Assembly (NCBI GenBank): GCA_030734395.1
Contig: JAUZTG010000012.1
Coordinates: 620,001-684,000 of the forward strand
Length of the DNA: 64,000 nt
Direction of reading: 5' to 3'
Source of the DNA: Sarocladium kiliense
Lineage: Eukaryota > Ascomycota > Sordariomycetes > Hypocreales > Sarocladiaceae
The notes under the pieces: generated by a model
What the model saw: only the letters and a program-made list of their open reading frames with translations
What the model was told of the DNA's origin: nothing
Database searches by the model: none
Program-made: the position numbers and the translations under genes
Part shown: in pieces, positions 21,860 to 33,765 of the stretch
Position numbering within the stretch: position 1 is the first letter of the stretch
Layout of the letters: every line of letters starts with the position of its first letter

Positions 21860-23671
21860 ATGGGGTTTCTCCATACTATCGCCCTGTCGCGACCGACAGA
21901 CGAGGCAGGCAAAGCATGGCCTGCGATCGCCGTGGGCTTCTTTGTTGCCTTCGGTGGCGTTCTATTCGGGTGAGTAACACGATACCCTCCTCATCAAGTT
22001 CCTCAGAGGTAACCTTCTGTGCATTGAATAGGTACGACACGGGTACAATCAGCGGAATCTTGGCTATGCCGTACTGGCAGCGGCTCTTCAGTACAGGCTA
22101 TATTGATGCGAACGGAAACCCCAATGTCAACTCGTCTCAAGAGTCTGCCATTGTGTCGATTCTCTCTGCCGGTACATTCTTTGGAGCGATCTGTTCTCCT
22201 CTACTTTCGGATACTCTTGGACGCCGCTTGGGTCTGATTGTTGCAACATGGGTTTTCAACTTGGGTGTTGTGCTCCATACCGTTGCTACAGCTATCCCGT
22301 TGTTTCTAGCAGGCCGGTTCTTTGCTGGCCTTGGTGTTGGCCTTATCTCTGCGATGAGTAAGTTCGGAATCTGTGGCTAATTACTTGAAGGTATGGTCCG
22401 CTGACATATGATAGTCCCGTTGTATCAATCTGAGACAGCTCCGAAATGGATTCGTGGCATCATCGTGGGCTCATATCAGTGGGCTATCACAATTGGGCTG
22501 CTCCTCGCCGCTGTCGTCAATAATGCAACTTCAAAGAGAAACGACACAGGTTCATATCGTATCCCGATTGCCATCCAGCTAGCATGGTCTCTTATTCTCT
22601 TCTTTGGCATGTTACTACTGCCCGAGACACCTCGCTTCTTGATCAAGAGAGACAATGCAGAGAAGGCCGCTCAAGCACTTAGCCGTCTTCGTCGTTTGCC
22701 TACGACTCACGAAGCCATTGCAGCAGAGTTGGCAGAAGTTCAGGCTACCTATCAGATTGAGATCAGGTCGGGGCAAGGATCGTATCTCGACTGCTTCAGA
22801 CCTCCTGTTTTAAAGAGGCAGTTGACAGGCATGGGGTTACAAGCACTGCAACAGCTGACAGGTAAATGATCCAGACCTGCTGCTGAACAGTCTCTCCTAA
22901 TACTGGTGGTCTAAATACTAACAGTATACAGGCATCAACTTCATCTTTTACTACGGAACAAAGTATTTCCAGAACTCTGGTGTTTCCAGCGGCTTCACCA
23001 TCTCTATGATAACCTCCGCTATCAACGTTGCATCCACAGTACCGGGAATGTATGCCACTGACAAATGGGGCCGAAGACCTCTCCTCCTCTTTGGCGCTAT
23101 AGGCATGGCTGTCTCTCAACTACTCGTTGCTGTTTGCGGCACAGTCTCTACTGGGCAGCACAGTAATGGAGAAATCTATGTGAAAAGTCTCCCTGGGCAG
23201 AAAGCCTCTGTTTCATTTGTTTGCATCTACATCTTCTTCTTTGCATCGACTTGGGGGCCTTTGGCCTGGGTCGTGACTGGAGAAATCTTCCCTCTCAACA
23301 CTCGCGCCAAATCTCTGAGCATTACCACTGCAACAAACTGGCTGCTTAATTGGGCTATTGCTTACTCGACGCCATTTCTGGTTAACTATGGAGATGGCAA
23401 CGCCAATTTGCAGTCCAAGATCTTCTTTGTTTGGTTCGCTTGCTGTTTCCTATGTATTCTCTTCGTTTGGTTCATGATCTACGAAACGAAAGGTCTAAGC
23501 CTCGAAGAAGTTGATCAACTATATGAAGAGGTCAATAGTGCCTGGAAGTCGAAAGGTTGGAAGCCGACAACGACCTTCGAGCAGAGAAAGAAGATCGAAG
23601 ACGACGATATTCGCAACCTCGAGGTCGAAACTACTCAGGTTCAAAGGCAGTCGCCAGAGGATACCATCTAA
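21860..23671 (+). CDS. MFS sugar transporter (sugar porter family), hexose type
   Basis: Four exons, 21860-21969, 22032-22357, 22415-22861 and 22932-23671, encode 540 aa. Introns are 62, 57 and 70 bp with GTGAGT, GTAAGT and GTAAAT donors. Sugar-porter signatures: FGYDTGTISG in TM1, DTLGRRLG after TM2, IPLYQSETAPKWIRG after TM4, PETPRFLIKR after TM6, QQLTGINFIFYYGT in TM7, DKWGRRPLLLFGA after TM8 and YETKGLSLEEVDQLY after TM12. About 12 membrane segments are expected in the plasma membrane. Known relatives import hexoses by proton symport. The divergent position next to a secreted GH32 suggests uptake of the released fructose/glucose; that link is inferred. Confidence 0.93.
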
Positions 23672-23901
23672 CGGTGAAAAAGGCTTGCAGCTGAGGTATA
23701 TGACGACGACCGGGATCGGTTCATGCAAATCAACTCGCAAATACCTTTGACAAAAGCCTAAAAGCCGCAATTCTGTCGGTCTCTCCTTTGTGTTGAGTGG
23801 GCACGGAGACGTGGAGATGTTCAAATGCGGTGGGAGAATGAAGATGTGGGCAATCCAATGCTATTAGATATTCCTGCTTTACCTGAGTTTCTTTGCATAG
23901 A

Positions 23902-26021
23902 TCAATCATATCTTCTAAACGGCTCCCACAACGATTCGCAAACAGTACCATTTTTAGGCAATGTACCGTCTTGGAAATACTCGTAGATGTACTTGGTGCT
24001 ACAATCCGATGGGGCTGCCAGGAAGGTATGCTATATGAGAAGTCTGTTTAGCATTTCTTTTTCAATACACTTCTCCCTTCTGGATTAATTGACAATGTCT
24101 CGAAAAACGAAAAGAATAAATACTCACCCCATAGGAGTCTTGCTCGAGAACGATAGAGCCAGGAAAGCGCGCAGCGTTGTTCCGCGCACTAATGAGGGGG
24201 CTAATAGGGTCGTATCTGTTGTTTATATACAGGATTGGTTTCTTGGTCTTGCCACCGTACGGACCTGTGCCATGTCGTCAGTTACAGGGCTTCGCAGCTG
24301 GAGGTTTGTGTCTCGAAGCAACAAACATACCCTCGAATCGCCATTTGGGTCGCACCTTGCGCCCAGCACACCGGAGACCTTCGCCCCAGTTGAATGCCCC
24401 GGTTGGTGGGCTCCAGTCGATTAGGAACTTGGCATCGTCGATAGCCTGCTCGAGAGTAGCGTTGTACAGCGAGAGCCGGTCTGCACAGACCATGAAGCCG
24501 TAGGCGTCGGGAGTTTCGTAAGTCTGATAGGGCAAAGGGTCGAAGGGAGAAACGTTCTCCATCCCGCAGAGAGGAGACGACGCCGCTGAGGGATTGTAGT
24601 AGTTGTAGTAGGGGCGGCCGTTGCCCTCAATCAGCCCAGCCAGGATGTCGGAGAAGACGGGCCACTCAAAGTATGGCTGATATAACATGTATGAGATCAG
24701 TCTTCTCACAGCGGAATAAGACACGAGCTTTGGTACCAAGGGGCCATTCGGTTCGTCTGAAGGGGAGACAATCACAGGCTGCACCTTGAGGGTCTCGAGC
24801 AGCATATCGAGCTTCGTTTCAATAGCCTCAGGTGATGACTGGTAAAAAGAGCAAAGCTTTGGGCCGGCAGCGTAGCAGTACTCATAAAAGGCCTGCATGC
24901 TCGCCTCTGCATCAGTGAGAAAGTACCGTCCCTTCTGCATCATCCACTCCTCCGTATCGACATTCCCATCGCTGAGCATCTTCCCGACCCTCTCCGGGAA
25001 CATCGCAGCGAAGACATTCCCGATCACGGTTCCGTAGCTGAAGCCCCAGTAAGCAAGATCATCGTAGCCGGTCTGGTCAACGATGGCGAGCATGTCTCTC
25101 GCGATGTAAGTTGTGCCTGAGTGTTCAACCAGTCCTGTAGGTTTCACATTCTGTTCGCAAAGACGGCCGAGGGCCTGGGCGCGGGCGAAGATGGTGCCAG
25201 CGAGGGCAAGATCGGGGTAGGCATCCACTATGCCGGGATCATCCAGATTCCACGTTGCTCGGTCCTCCTCCGAATTGAAGCATGAGTACCTTGGCGTTGA
25301 AGCACCAACTACAAGACGTTAGCTAATATTAACACGCATAGGATTTTGCTTATTTCTTTGCAGACTTACTTCCACGTGGGTCAAAGCTGATGAGGTCCTA
25401 ATGCCATGGTTCAGAATTATGCTTAACACAATCCGCAAGATGGAACTTACATAGTTAGTGCCAACCACAGTCTGCGCATAGGCGCCGAAGTTCCTGAGGT
25501 AGGAAACACCTGACCCTCCGCTTCCCTTGAATACAGCGAAGTCGGTCAGCATAGAACAACGTTAGCTTGTTCTTCAAATAGTTGAGCTTACCCCTGGGTT
25601 CACAATGACAGGCCCGCGATAGCCAGTCGTGTTGGTGGCAGGTTTGCGAACGATAGCCAGCACAACTCTGAGTTCATCGCTGGGCTGTTGCCAGTCCATA
25701 GGTAGCTTTCTCGTTTGTCAGAATTCCGACATGCTTTAAGAAATAGTCCATAGCAGTGTGCACTTACGTCAAGTCTCGCACACTGCAGATTCTCTTCCTC
25801 GAAGCAACGATACCACCGTAGCTTCCGACTCGGAGGAATCTTCAGGACAAAGCAGCCAAGTCAGCTTATGGGTTCGACAAGTGATGTACCAGGGTGTGGT
25901 TGTACTGCACCTTTTCCCATGTCCAGTCCGTCTTGTTTCCGGGCGGAACGCAGGCTTTTGCCGCCACAAGCGTGAGTAGACATAGTGCAACGAAAGATAT
26001 AAGCAGCTTGCTTTCAACCAT
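23902..26021 (-). CDS. Secreted S33-type serine peptidase / TAP-like alpha/beta hydrolase
   Basis: Eight exons: 25890-26021, 25768-25839, 25592-25705, 25451-25525, 25370-25397, 24331-25308, 24128-24264 and 23902-24030, giving 554 aa. Every junction keeps frame and restores conserved text: IPPSRKLRWYRC, QCARLDLPMDW, VNPGGSGGSGVSYL, DLISFDPRGIGASTPRYSCF, and YG|HTFLAAPS across the last intron (97 bp). The start has a signal peptide (MVESKLLISFVALCLLTLVAA). Catalytic triad candidates: Ser231 in GFSYG, Asp in NNRYDPISP, and His513 at the first codon of exon 8. The oxyanion-type GGSGGSG block is present. Relatives are secreted tripeptidyl/prolyl aminopeptidases or related hydrolases. A secreted nutritional peptidase is likely; substrate not known. 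It has no evident link to the neighbouring transporter, with which it is convergent. Confidence 0.88.
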
Positions 26022-27288
26022 GGCGGACAACAGGTTTGTCTTTCAAACCTCGAGTCTCACTTCATCAAACATTGCAACGAAAAAGGAGTCTGAGTCGGGC
26101 ATCGCGACCAATAACAGCAGAGTCAATCAGTCTTATAAATATTCAGCGTCCGACAAGAGATCGCGTCTCCTTTGCGGGGAAGACACGCTTATTGCTACTT
26201 TGCGAACTGAACTTGGGGCCATGGGGTATCGATGCAAGAGATCTCAGGGACAAGGGTGTGGGCGTCTGATAGCATAGATAGGAACAGGATTTTTGATCTG
26301 GGCGCGGAAAGTCACCGAGCCCCATCGTGCTATCTCTCCATGCGATGTCGCTATCAGCAAGTCAACTAATTGTGATTGCGATGAATTCGTAGGATTTGTG
26401 AAAGAGAGGGAACCCTTCTCGATGTATTACTCCTCAACCCCAGGTAAACATGGGGCAGAACGCCATGTGTTGATTCAGGGACAGCGTTGGTGAGCAGAGT
26501 GGAGTTATGTCAGCCTCCAATAGAAATGACTGAGATACGACGGGTTCAGACCTTTTGGGATTATGGGGTCTCACTGTACTCATGCTACGCCCTACCTAAT
26601 ATCGGTTACATTTTCGCGTGACCTCCTTAGGAGGACGCGGAAGAGAGCAATGAGGGTGGGTATAAAAGGATCCAAGAGAAGCGTATTTCCGTATACGTCC
26701 TCTGTCAGTGTTTCTTTACCATTCAACATTTTGCCGTCGTGCCCACAATGCTCAGCTCTGGATTTCAATGAAGTCCACGCCATCGTAGCCCCAATGCGTA
26801 AGTCTACGTTCAAGAGCGTTAGTGTGAGTTATACAAGTACGAAGACAACACAAAATCTGCGTCTAGCGTCCAAGTCTTGAGAGGGAGGCCTTGGGAAGAT
26901 GCACGCTGCGGCTGCCCATTGGCCGCGGCTTGAGGAGACTGTTTAATGATCATGATTGTAAGGCGGGTTTCCAGTATGCGACACTGCTTCAACGCGCGAC
27001 GCAGAGCAGGAAATGCACAATCAGAGGATGTAGATGGGAATGCGCATGATAAGTCTCAGAAAGGCAATTGTTGAATGTATTCTCGCATCGAATGCTCGCG
27101 AAGAGTAATTATAAGCTTCCACTCAAATCTGCAAATATCAAATGTCACCATATACCCGAATCACACAGGTGAGGTAATCCGGTCTTGGCTGACCCTGCGT
27201 GAAATAGCAGAACTCAGCCAGAGAAGTAAAAACGCACACAAGGCAGACTGCCGCTCTAGCGCAAAGCAGAAAAGAACCGACAGCCATG
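26022..27288. other. Intergenic, nothing recognised
   Basis: About 1.27 kb, upstream of the peptidase gene and downstream of the F-box gene. Small ORFs show no recognisable similarity. A TATA-like GGTATAAAAGG occurs near 26657 on the plus strand, but no credible gene follows it. Confidence 0.5.
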
Positions 27289-30200
27289 TTACTGGTTCTG
27301 CATGCTCATCTCCAACGCAAGAGCGAGCTGCTCCTCCTCAGTCAGTCTGGACGGCGAAGCAAGTCCCTGGCCCCAAGAATCTGGTACCGCGGCCGGTACT
27401 TTTCCCTTGCCCTTTCCAGGCATATCGCGTGAAGCTAGAGTCGGGAATTCGTCGTCTTGGTCACCATTCACGGCGTGACTGTGTCTCACATTGTGCTCCC
27501 CTTCCTCTTCTACGGCGCTCAGTCGCAGAGCTAAGGCCAGTTGCTCGTCCGCTGAGAGGCCTGAGACGGAGAATTCGCCTTCACTGCCGAAGGAGGCGTT
27601 GGCAGTGTGGCCGAACTTGGTGGAGCCTCCGGCAAGCGCGCTCGAGCCTGCGGCATCCCCGCTCGTAGATGAAGCAGAGCTAGATCCTTGCCGTTTGCTC
27701 TTTTTGCCGCGTCGGTGCCTGTCCTGCTTTGCCTTGAACGTGATGGGGTAGTCGCTGCTGCGCTCGTCGCCAGGGCTGTACATGGCCTGCATGCCGCGAT
27801 CATCAGCAATGGAAGTGATGTAAGTTGCGCGGGGGCTTGAGGAGCCGAAGGCTTGATCAAGCGGATCGTGAGAGGAAGTGACGTCGGAAGAGGTTATATA
27901 GCCCGTGTCCACAGAGGCAGTGTCATCTGAGATTTGATCATCATTCGAAGATCGACGACTCAAACGTGCAAATTCTGCCTCTGATTCGGACTGCAACAGC
28001 AATTGCTGATCTCGGAGACGTTCCTCCTCAGCGGCTTCTTGAGAAAGCATTTGGGCATACACAATTGCCTCCTCGTCGGTCAATTCACCGAGACCAAAGT
28101 TTCTATGCAAGCGTTCGAACTCCGCTGCTCTCTCTTTTTGCTCTCGGATGACTTCTGCCTCCTCACCAGCGATGTACTCAGATATCTCCGTGCCGGTCCT
28201 GCGATTTGTGGGTCGTCCGTGGATATTTCGCATGCGCCGTTTCCGCTTCACCACGTTGTCCTGAGATCGGAACGACCACGAGTGAATGCCAGGCCCAGAA
28301 GTCAGACAGCCACGCAGAAGCAGAGGGTTTGGGTCAACAGAGATAGCCCGTACAACATTCATGTCCTCTTTCGTGAGGCGACGACCACCAGGATGGGTGT
28401 GTCGAGACGGCTGGATGCTGTTCTTGCTGTGTATGGTGTGAAGTGGCTCTAGAGTAGAAGCCAGCGGATCCCACGCCTGAGCCAGACCATCAGAGCCTCC
28501 GTGAACAATGTAGAGGGCTGTAGCAGCCACAGCTGTGATCTCTTTGGATGTTGTTTGGATGACACGCAAAGGTTGGACTGTTTGTTCCTTGCTACCACGT
28601 GCTCTACTGTTCCAAACCAGCACAACTCCAGATGATGTTCCCACAACAAGATTGCGAGCTCTTCCACCAGGGATGGCTCGCAGGGGGCTTCGTTCTTCCT
28701 CGGTGGAGTCGGGTCGAGCATCGTTAAGTAATGGATCCTCCGAGAAGGTAATAAGCGATGTGAAAGAGTTGTCCAGCGTGCTTGCTGTAATTTGGTCGAC
28801 CTGGTGACCAGCAAGGCTCATGTCATCCACCGTCCAAATGTGGGGAAGTGAGATTGCTCGAACATTGTCCTTTGGCATCGGTGATGATGTGCCAGATGAC
28901 GACGGGGACAATGTCAGCTCGCTAGGTGTACGTCCGAAGATGGATGGAGCAACGTTCGGTGAGGTGCTTGGCTTGTGAAGAGACAGAGACGGCGTACTCG
29001 CAAGCTGAATCGACAAGGAGCGAACGAAGCGTCGCACTCTCGCTGCACCACGGCCAGCCGCACCGGAGTCCATGAGGAAGATCAGCTCGCCAGCGCCTTT
29101 CCCATCATCGCTGCTGAAATCGACCTCGAGTTTTCGCTGCATGTCCCAACCAGTGTATGTCTCGCGGAAGTGCCAATACGGAAGGCGGCAAAGGCGATTC
29201 ACCTCTTGCGCATCGTGCTTGAGCTGTTCCGAGCTCAACGTGCCAACGTGAGCAGCAGAATGGTCAAGGCCCATGTCTCGTTCCTGAGTCTCAGAGCCGT
29301 CTGTACGTGAGCGACGAGTATTTTCCAACAGATGCCAAGGTGCTGAGCGTCCCGCTTCCCACGCATTAATAGTCAGTTGTGCGTGGGATTTCTCTCCGAT
29401 ATTGTGCAAGCTCTCTCGAGGTGGAGAGTCGAGATAGAACAGCTCACCCAGAGCGTTCAAGGCGACAGCCCAAATACGGCCCTGCCTCCTACGTCTCACG
29501 CTATACTGATCATCGACTTTGAATGCGACGATGGGTACTCCCGGACTAAGCACCCATCGCGCCGAGATGCAACCGTTTAGGATACTCTTGTTGGGACTCC
29601 CCTCCGGAGCTAGTGAGTACGCCGTCACAACGCCGGCAGTTGTGCCGACAAGGATGCCAACCATTGATCGTGTTGTAGCTGGAACATCAGAGGACTTGGC
29701 CAGCCAGACAGCCGAAACTCCATCGCCAATGTCTGCGACGTCAGGGAGATCAGGTCGCTCGTCGTTAACCAGGTACCCGTTGTCAAGATATCCAGTGACT
29801 TGGGCACTGACGCGCTGGGTATTTGCATGAACACCACGAAAGAAGGCTCGGCCTCCCGGCATACCCCAACCTCCCACACGTCCATAGGCAGCGCTCACAT
29901 CCATAGGGTTCGGAACATGGAGCACCCCTCGTTCTCCCATGCCGAAAGGTTCCTCGTCAGATAGATCGGGTAGTACGAGATGATCCCAGTCATCCTCATC
30001 TCCCCATCTATCCACCCTCCCAGTCGAAGGGTCGCTGATGGACGAATTGCCTCCAAAGCAGGATCCATGCATAGCTCTGGATGCGGTATCCTTGCCATAA
30101 AGGACATGAAGGTGGGTCAGGATACTCGACGACCGGCGGGGAAAGTAAATCAGGGTACCCTGGGATTTCCTCGCTTTCTTGTAGTAATAACCTGGGCCAC

Positions 30201-30976
30201 TTTCTTTGCCAATACCGGGCCGACCAAGCGACAGACCTTGCATCAGCTCCGAGCGAAGCAGAAACTCACTACGCCAGCTTGCCTGAAGCGTAATTCGGGC
30301 AAAGGCGGAGGGCTGTCCATAGCTCACTTGTACGTCGGAGGCACCGCGCCAGACACCATCTTGCCTAGTTTCTTTGGGCCGGGCCATGTCAATACCGGGG
30401 AAGTGCTGCATAAAGGCCAACTGCCAAGCGTACGGTGTCATAATGACCTCGCGCAGGCGCTTGCAGACCATGGAGGCCGCAGCGCGGGCATCAGGGCGTA
30501 GCTGGGTGACAATGCGTGTCAAAACCTCTGTACCGCACATGTCAGTCAACATATTTGTCGAGAACAAGGCTAGTTGTTTTAGGGAGTGTCATACCATTGG
30601 GCAAATCCATGAGCTGCGCGCCATCTGGGTCGGCGGTACCATCCGGCCGCTTGGTAACTTTGAAACCTAACGGGTGCTGCGGGGTGTTCGATGCTCGTGA
30701 AAGAGCTCGCTCATATTCCGTAATCCTCTGACCAAGCCTCTGCTTGGCTGGCAACTCCTCATCGCTCAAATGACGGGACACCGACGGGGTACGTGAGCCA
30801 TCGGCAGCATTGGCCGAGCCCCGCGACCGGCTTCGAGAGCCCGCTGGAAGGTTGCCGCTGCCGCTGGGGAGGGCATTGTCGCGAATGAGTAAGCCATTGT
30901 CGTGGTCGAGAGAAGTTGTGGCGTAAGAGCCGGTTTGGATTTGTTGTGTTGAAGTCGCGATGGGGTCTTGCTGCAT
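27289..30976 (-). CDS. F-box protein with beta-propeller-like middle and C-terminal ubiquitin-interacting motifs
   Basis: Two exons, 30595-30976 and 27289-30527, give 1206 aa; the 67-bp intron (GTATGA...GTACAG) restores the F-box start LPNEVLTRIV. The first in-frame ATG is at 30976, although the frame is open upstream. Order: low-complexity N-terminus (1-120), F-box (about 125-170, with VCKRLREV and PYAWQLAFMQHFPG), WD40-like segments (for example TALYIVHGGSDGLAQAWDPL), then a charged region (GEEAEVIREQKERAAEFERLHR) and two UIM-like helices near the C-terminus (EQLALALRLSAVEEE and EQLALALEMSMQNQ). Known logic: F-box binds Skp1 in an SCF ubiquitin ligase, the propeller recognises substrate, UIMs bind ubiquitin. 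Housekeeping in appearance. Confidence 0.85.
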
Positions 30977-31590
30977 AAAGCCTTGGGGGGGTTCGGAAGT
31001 CGGGAGAAGGTCAGGTGAAGACTGTGCAGGAGAACTTTGCACAGTCAAGCTCAGTACAGACTTCCTTTTAGAGGTGAGCGTACGTAAGCAGATGATGATG
31101 TGAGGGCTCGAGTCGTTGGACGCGTCGGGATGTACAGATCAGGGGCGATATGGGTTTCGGAACTCGTTGTCGTTGTGACTCGGAAAGTCGCGCAAAGGGG
31201 TCAAGTGGGATATAAGTATTCGTTTTGGCGCGGTTTCACAGACGGTAAAGGACGCGTCTGTTGGGGATGGGATGTTGACGAGGATTACTCCAATGGGTAG
31301 AGGTCGAGGGGAACGTGGGTTGAATTTGCACGCGCCAGCAGTAGAAAGGTGTTTCGAGATCCACGTTGCCGACAATGGTCCGGAGGCCCACATGCGTCAT
31401 CACTTCCGAATCCTGCGCTGTTCTGGCCATGTTGCCCTGCCCACCCTGCACCTCCATCTGCAGAAGGCGAGGCACCAGTTCTTACAGGATACTTATGAAG
31501 ACGGACTCAGACGGCAAGCACCTATCTATCATCAAGAATGTACCAGTTTCGCGATCCAAAGGTTAAAAGGAACAATACGCAAAAAGAAAA
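30977..31590. other. Intergenic between F-box gene and tRNA
   Basis: About 610 bp probably containing the F-box gene 5' leader and promoter. The coding frame stays open for roughly 100 bp upstream of the chosen ATG without another ATG. No other feature seen. Confidence 0.5.
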
Positions 31591-31661
31591 GGTCCAACCA
31601 GGAATCGAACCTGGACCATGAGGATCAGAACCTCATGTCCTAACCATTAGACCATTGGACC
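31591..31661 (-). tRNA. tRNA-Gln (anticodon CUG)
   Basis: The minus strand folds as a 71-nt cloverleaf without intron. The acceptor stem pairs GGTCCAA with TTGGACC; the anticodon stem TGAGG/CCTCA encloses loop TTCTGAT with anticodon CTG; the T arm holds the B box GGTTCGATTCC. A T-rich run (TTTTCTTTTT) directly after the gene fits a Pol III terminator. It decodes CAG, a very common Gln codon in this organism's genes. Confidence 0.95.
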
Positions 31662-32053
31662 GGGCGAATCATATTCGACCATTGGTCTTATTGTCGGCCT
31701 CATGGCTTCACATTGCACCAGCGACCCAATGCCGTTGAGATCAGGGAGGATGCATGAGCTGTTATGGTATGCCTACCTAGCAAGGGGCCTTGGGCAGCAG
31801 CATTCGTGATCACAGACGTGGTGTAATGTATCGCATCAAAGCCCTTAACCTCTGGCAGCACACTCTTGTAGCACCCTTTTGTAGCTACACAGTCCTTCTG
31901 TCAGCCCTCGTATGAGAGCCTGTTATGCATCATGCAATGTGGACTTCCCAAGATGTACCTTATTGCCCAACGCGGCGCGTTCTCGTAACTAGGCTTGCGC
32001 ACCGCCTTTCCACCAAGAATGCTATCTTCCTGCTCTCCTCATTTACTACCTCG
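31662..32053. other. Intergenic, nothing recognised
   Basis: About 390 bp between the tRNA and the 3' end of the long alginate-lyase-like gene. No ORF with coding character. Confidence 0.5.
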
Positions 32054-33765
32054 TCAATTTCCAACTCCATCCAGAGAAAACGGTTCTTCCATGTCCTCAC
32101 CCCCAGTCAAGTTAAACCGTGCAATCTCCACCTTGTCAGCGCTATGCAGGTACAGAAGCTGGTTCCCAGGCGACGCCACCAAGCTCGTGTTGAGGAAGAC
32201 CGTTACAAAGCTGTTGGAGGCTGGAACGTGATACTCGGAAATGATGTGAGTGAGGTTATTGACGGTAAGGTCTGCGCCACCTCGGGCCTTGGCCTCGAGC
32301 CTGATGAATGGCTTCGTGTCGATGTTGACAAACATCGGGTAGCTGAGATTGGCGCCGGGACCAAGGACTGCCACGTCGGGCAAGGTGCTGTTCCGGTTGC
32401 GAGACTCTACCGTCTCGCTGCCCTCAGAGGTGCGGCGCGTTGCCTTGCCTTCGATGGTGTCCATGAACGAGGCTCCGTAGCCAATGTCCCAAATGAACTT
32501 GAGGTCCTTGTAATTATCATCCTTGGCAAAGGCCAGCGTATCTAAGCCCATGGTTTGCGCCTCGGCATATGTTTTGAGGTACTTGATCTTCTCCGGCGCA
32601 ATTTCTTTGTAGCGATAGTACGCGCCGCATGGTGCGTTGAGTGCCCCAATGTCTGTCGGATGCTGCTGGTTGCGGTAGAGTCTGCCTCGATCTATAGGTG
32701 CGAGTGCTGTGTAGTACTCTGTTCCATCCCAGGCGATCTTCTTCTTCTCATAAGGGACATCGTGACCAAGGTTGTAGCGAGCATAGTACTCCAGGCCTGC
32801 CAGAAGCCGGTGGTCATCGAACTCGAAGATGTCAACGTAGTCGATTTGGCTGTCAAGGTCTCCCTGGATGGAAGCGGTGTAGGCCATAGATCCCAGAATA
32901 TTTAGACATCCGGCAGGATGGCCTTGATCACGACCCATCTCCGTGACTTGGCCGAGATATTTGGAGTGATTAGAGATCTGTAAGCCAATAGCGTAGTCGA
33001 TTGTCGGATCAGGGTTGGCACCGAAGGTCGCCTGCAGGACCATCTGTTGATAAAGCTCTATATCGTTCAGGAAGACGGCCATTGCCATGGCCCCGCCATG
33101 GCCCCGCCATTCCCATAGGCGCCCTGGTTGAAGAAGAGATCAGGCCGTGACATGCCATTAGTGCTATCCCAATTGGCACGGATTCTTTTAGCGAAGTCTT
33201 CGTACAGAAGCGTGTCATTATCGGTCCACCCAGAAGTTCTGGTCGCTCGAAGGATCTCAGCGGCCGCAGTGAGATAACGCAAGCCGTTGCCACCGCGGAT
33301 GTACTCCTCGAGAAGGTTCAAAGTGGTTGTCCATCTTCGTGTGGTGTGCAGGGCGCGTTCTCGGTGGTAAGGATGGCCCGTGATGAAGAAGGCAAGCGAG
33401 TTCAGATAGGCGTATTGAGCATCAACAGTGAAATTGGAAGACCAGGCATCTCGTCCGAATGGGAGCTCCAGCAGCGGCCCTCTGATGCTGTAAGAGTTGC
33501 CACCAACAACGTAGAGTCCAACCAACGACTCATTGAACATGCGTCCAAACGCGGTCGTCCACGGTTCTTCACCATTCCAGACTTTGGTTTGCATTCTTGT
33601 CAAGTCTTCGCAAGAATGAAATATGCCGGGGTGCGTGAAACCACCAGTGACTTGTTCGAAACACGCCGGCCGGCCCATGAGCTTGTAATTCTCTCCCATA
33701 GCAAAGGGCAAAGCCCCTAGCAATACGATGCTCCTAGCCACCGAATACAGACTGAGATGAAGCAT
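32054..33765 (-). pseudogene. Alginate-lyase-superfamily polysaccharide lyase (PL38-like), frame broken by an 11-bp duplication
   Basis: The first reading frame starts at 33765 with a signal peptide (MLHLSLYSVARSIVLLGALPFAMG) and runs 232 aa to a stop at 33067, ending NQGAYGNGGAMAGPWQWPSS. The second frame resumes at AMAVFLNDIELYQQM and runs to 32054. Between them two exact copies of CCATGGCCCCG abut (33085-33095 and 33096-33106). Counting one copy only, the frame would be continuous for 566 aa. The paralogue at 58-59 kb reads NQGWYGNNGAMTIAVF at this place, so no residues are missing and no intron is needed. Domain: alginate-lyase fold toroid (GGNGLRYLTAAAEILRAT, DYAIGLQISNHSKYLGQVTEMGRDQGHP) plus a C-terminal beta-rich region of about 150 residues absent from the paralogue. 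Expected activity: beta-elimination on a uronic-acid polymer. As it stands the product lacks the second half. An assembly error cannot be excluded. Confidence 0.85.
33085..33106. repeat. Frame-breaking 11-bp tandem duplication
   Basis: Two perfect adjoining copies of CCATGGCCCCG on the plus strand, followed by CCATTCCC, inside the coding region of the long alginate-lyase-like gene. Eleven is not a multiple of three, so the second copy shifts the frame. Confidence 0.95.

Noticed and set aside
26563..26880. 105-aa plus-strand ORF after a TATA-like box
   Set aside because: No coding character or motif; the TATA-like word alone is not sufficient.
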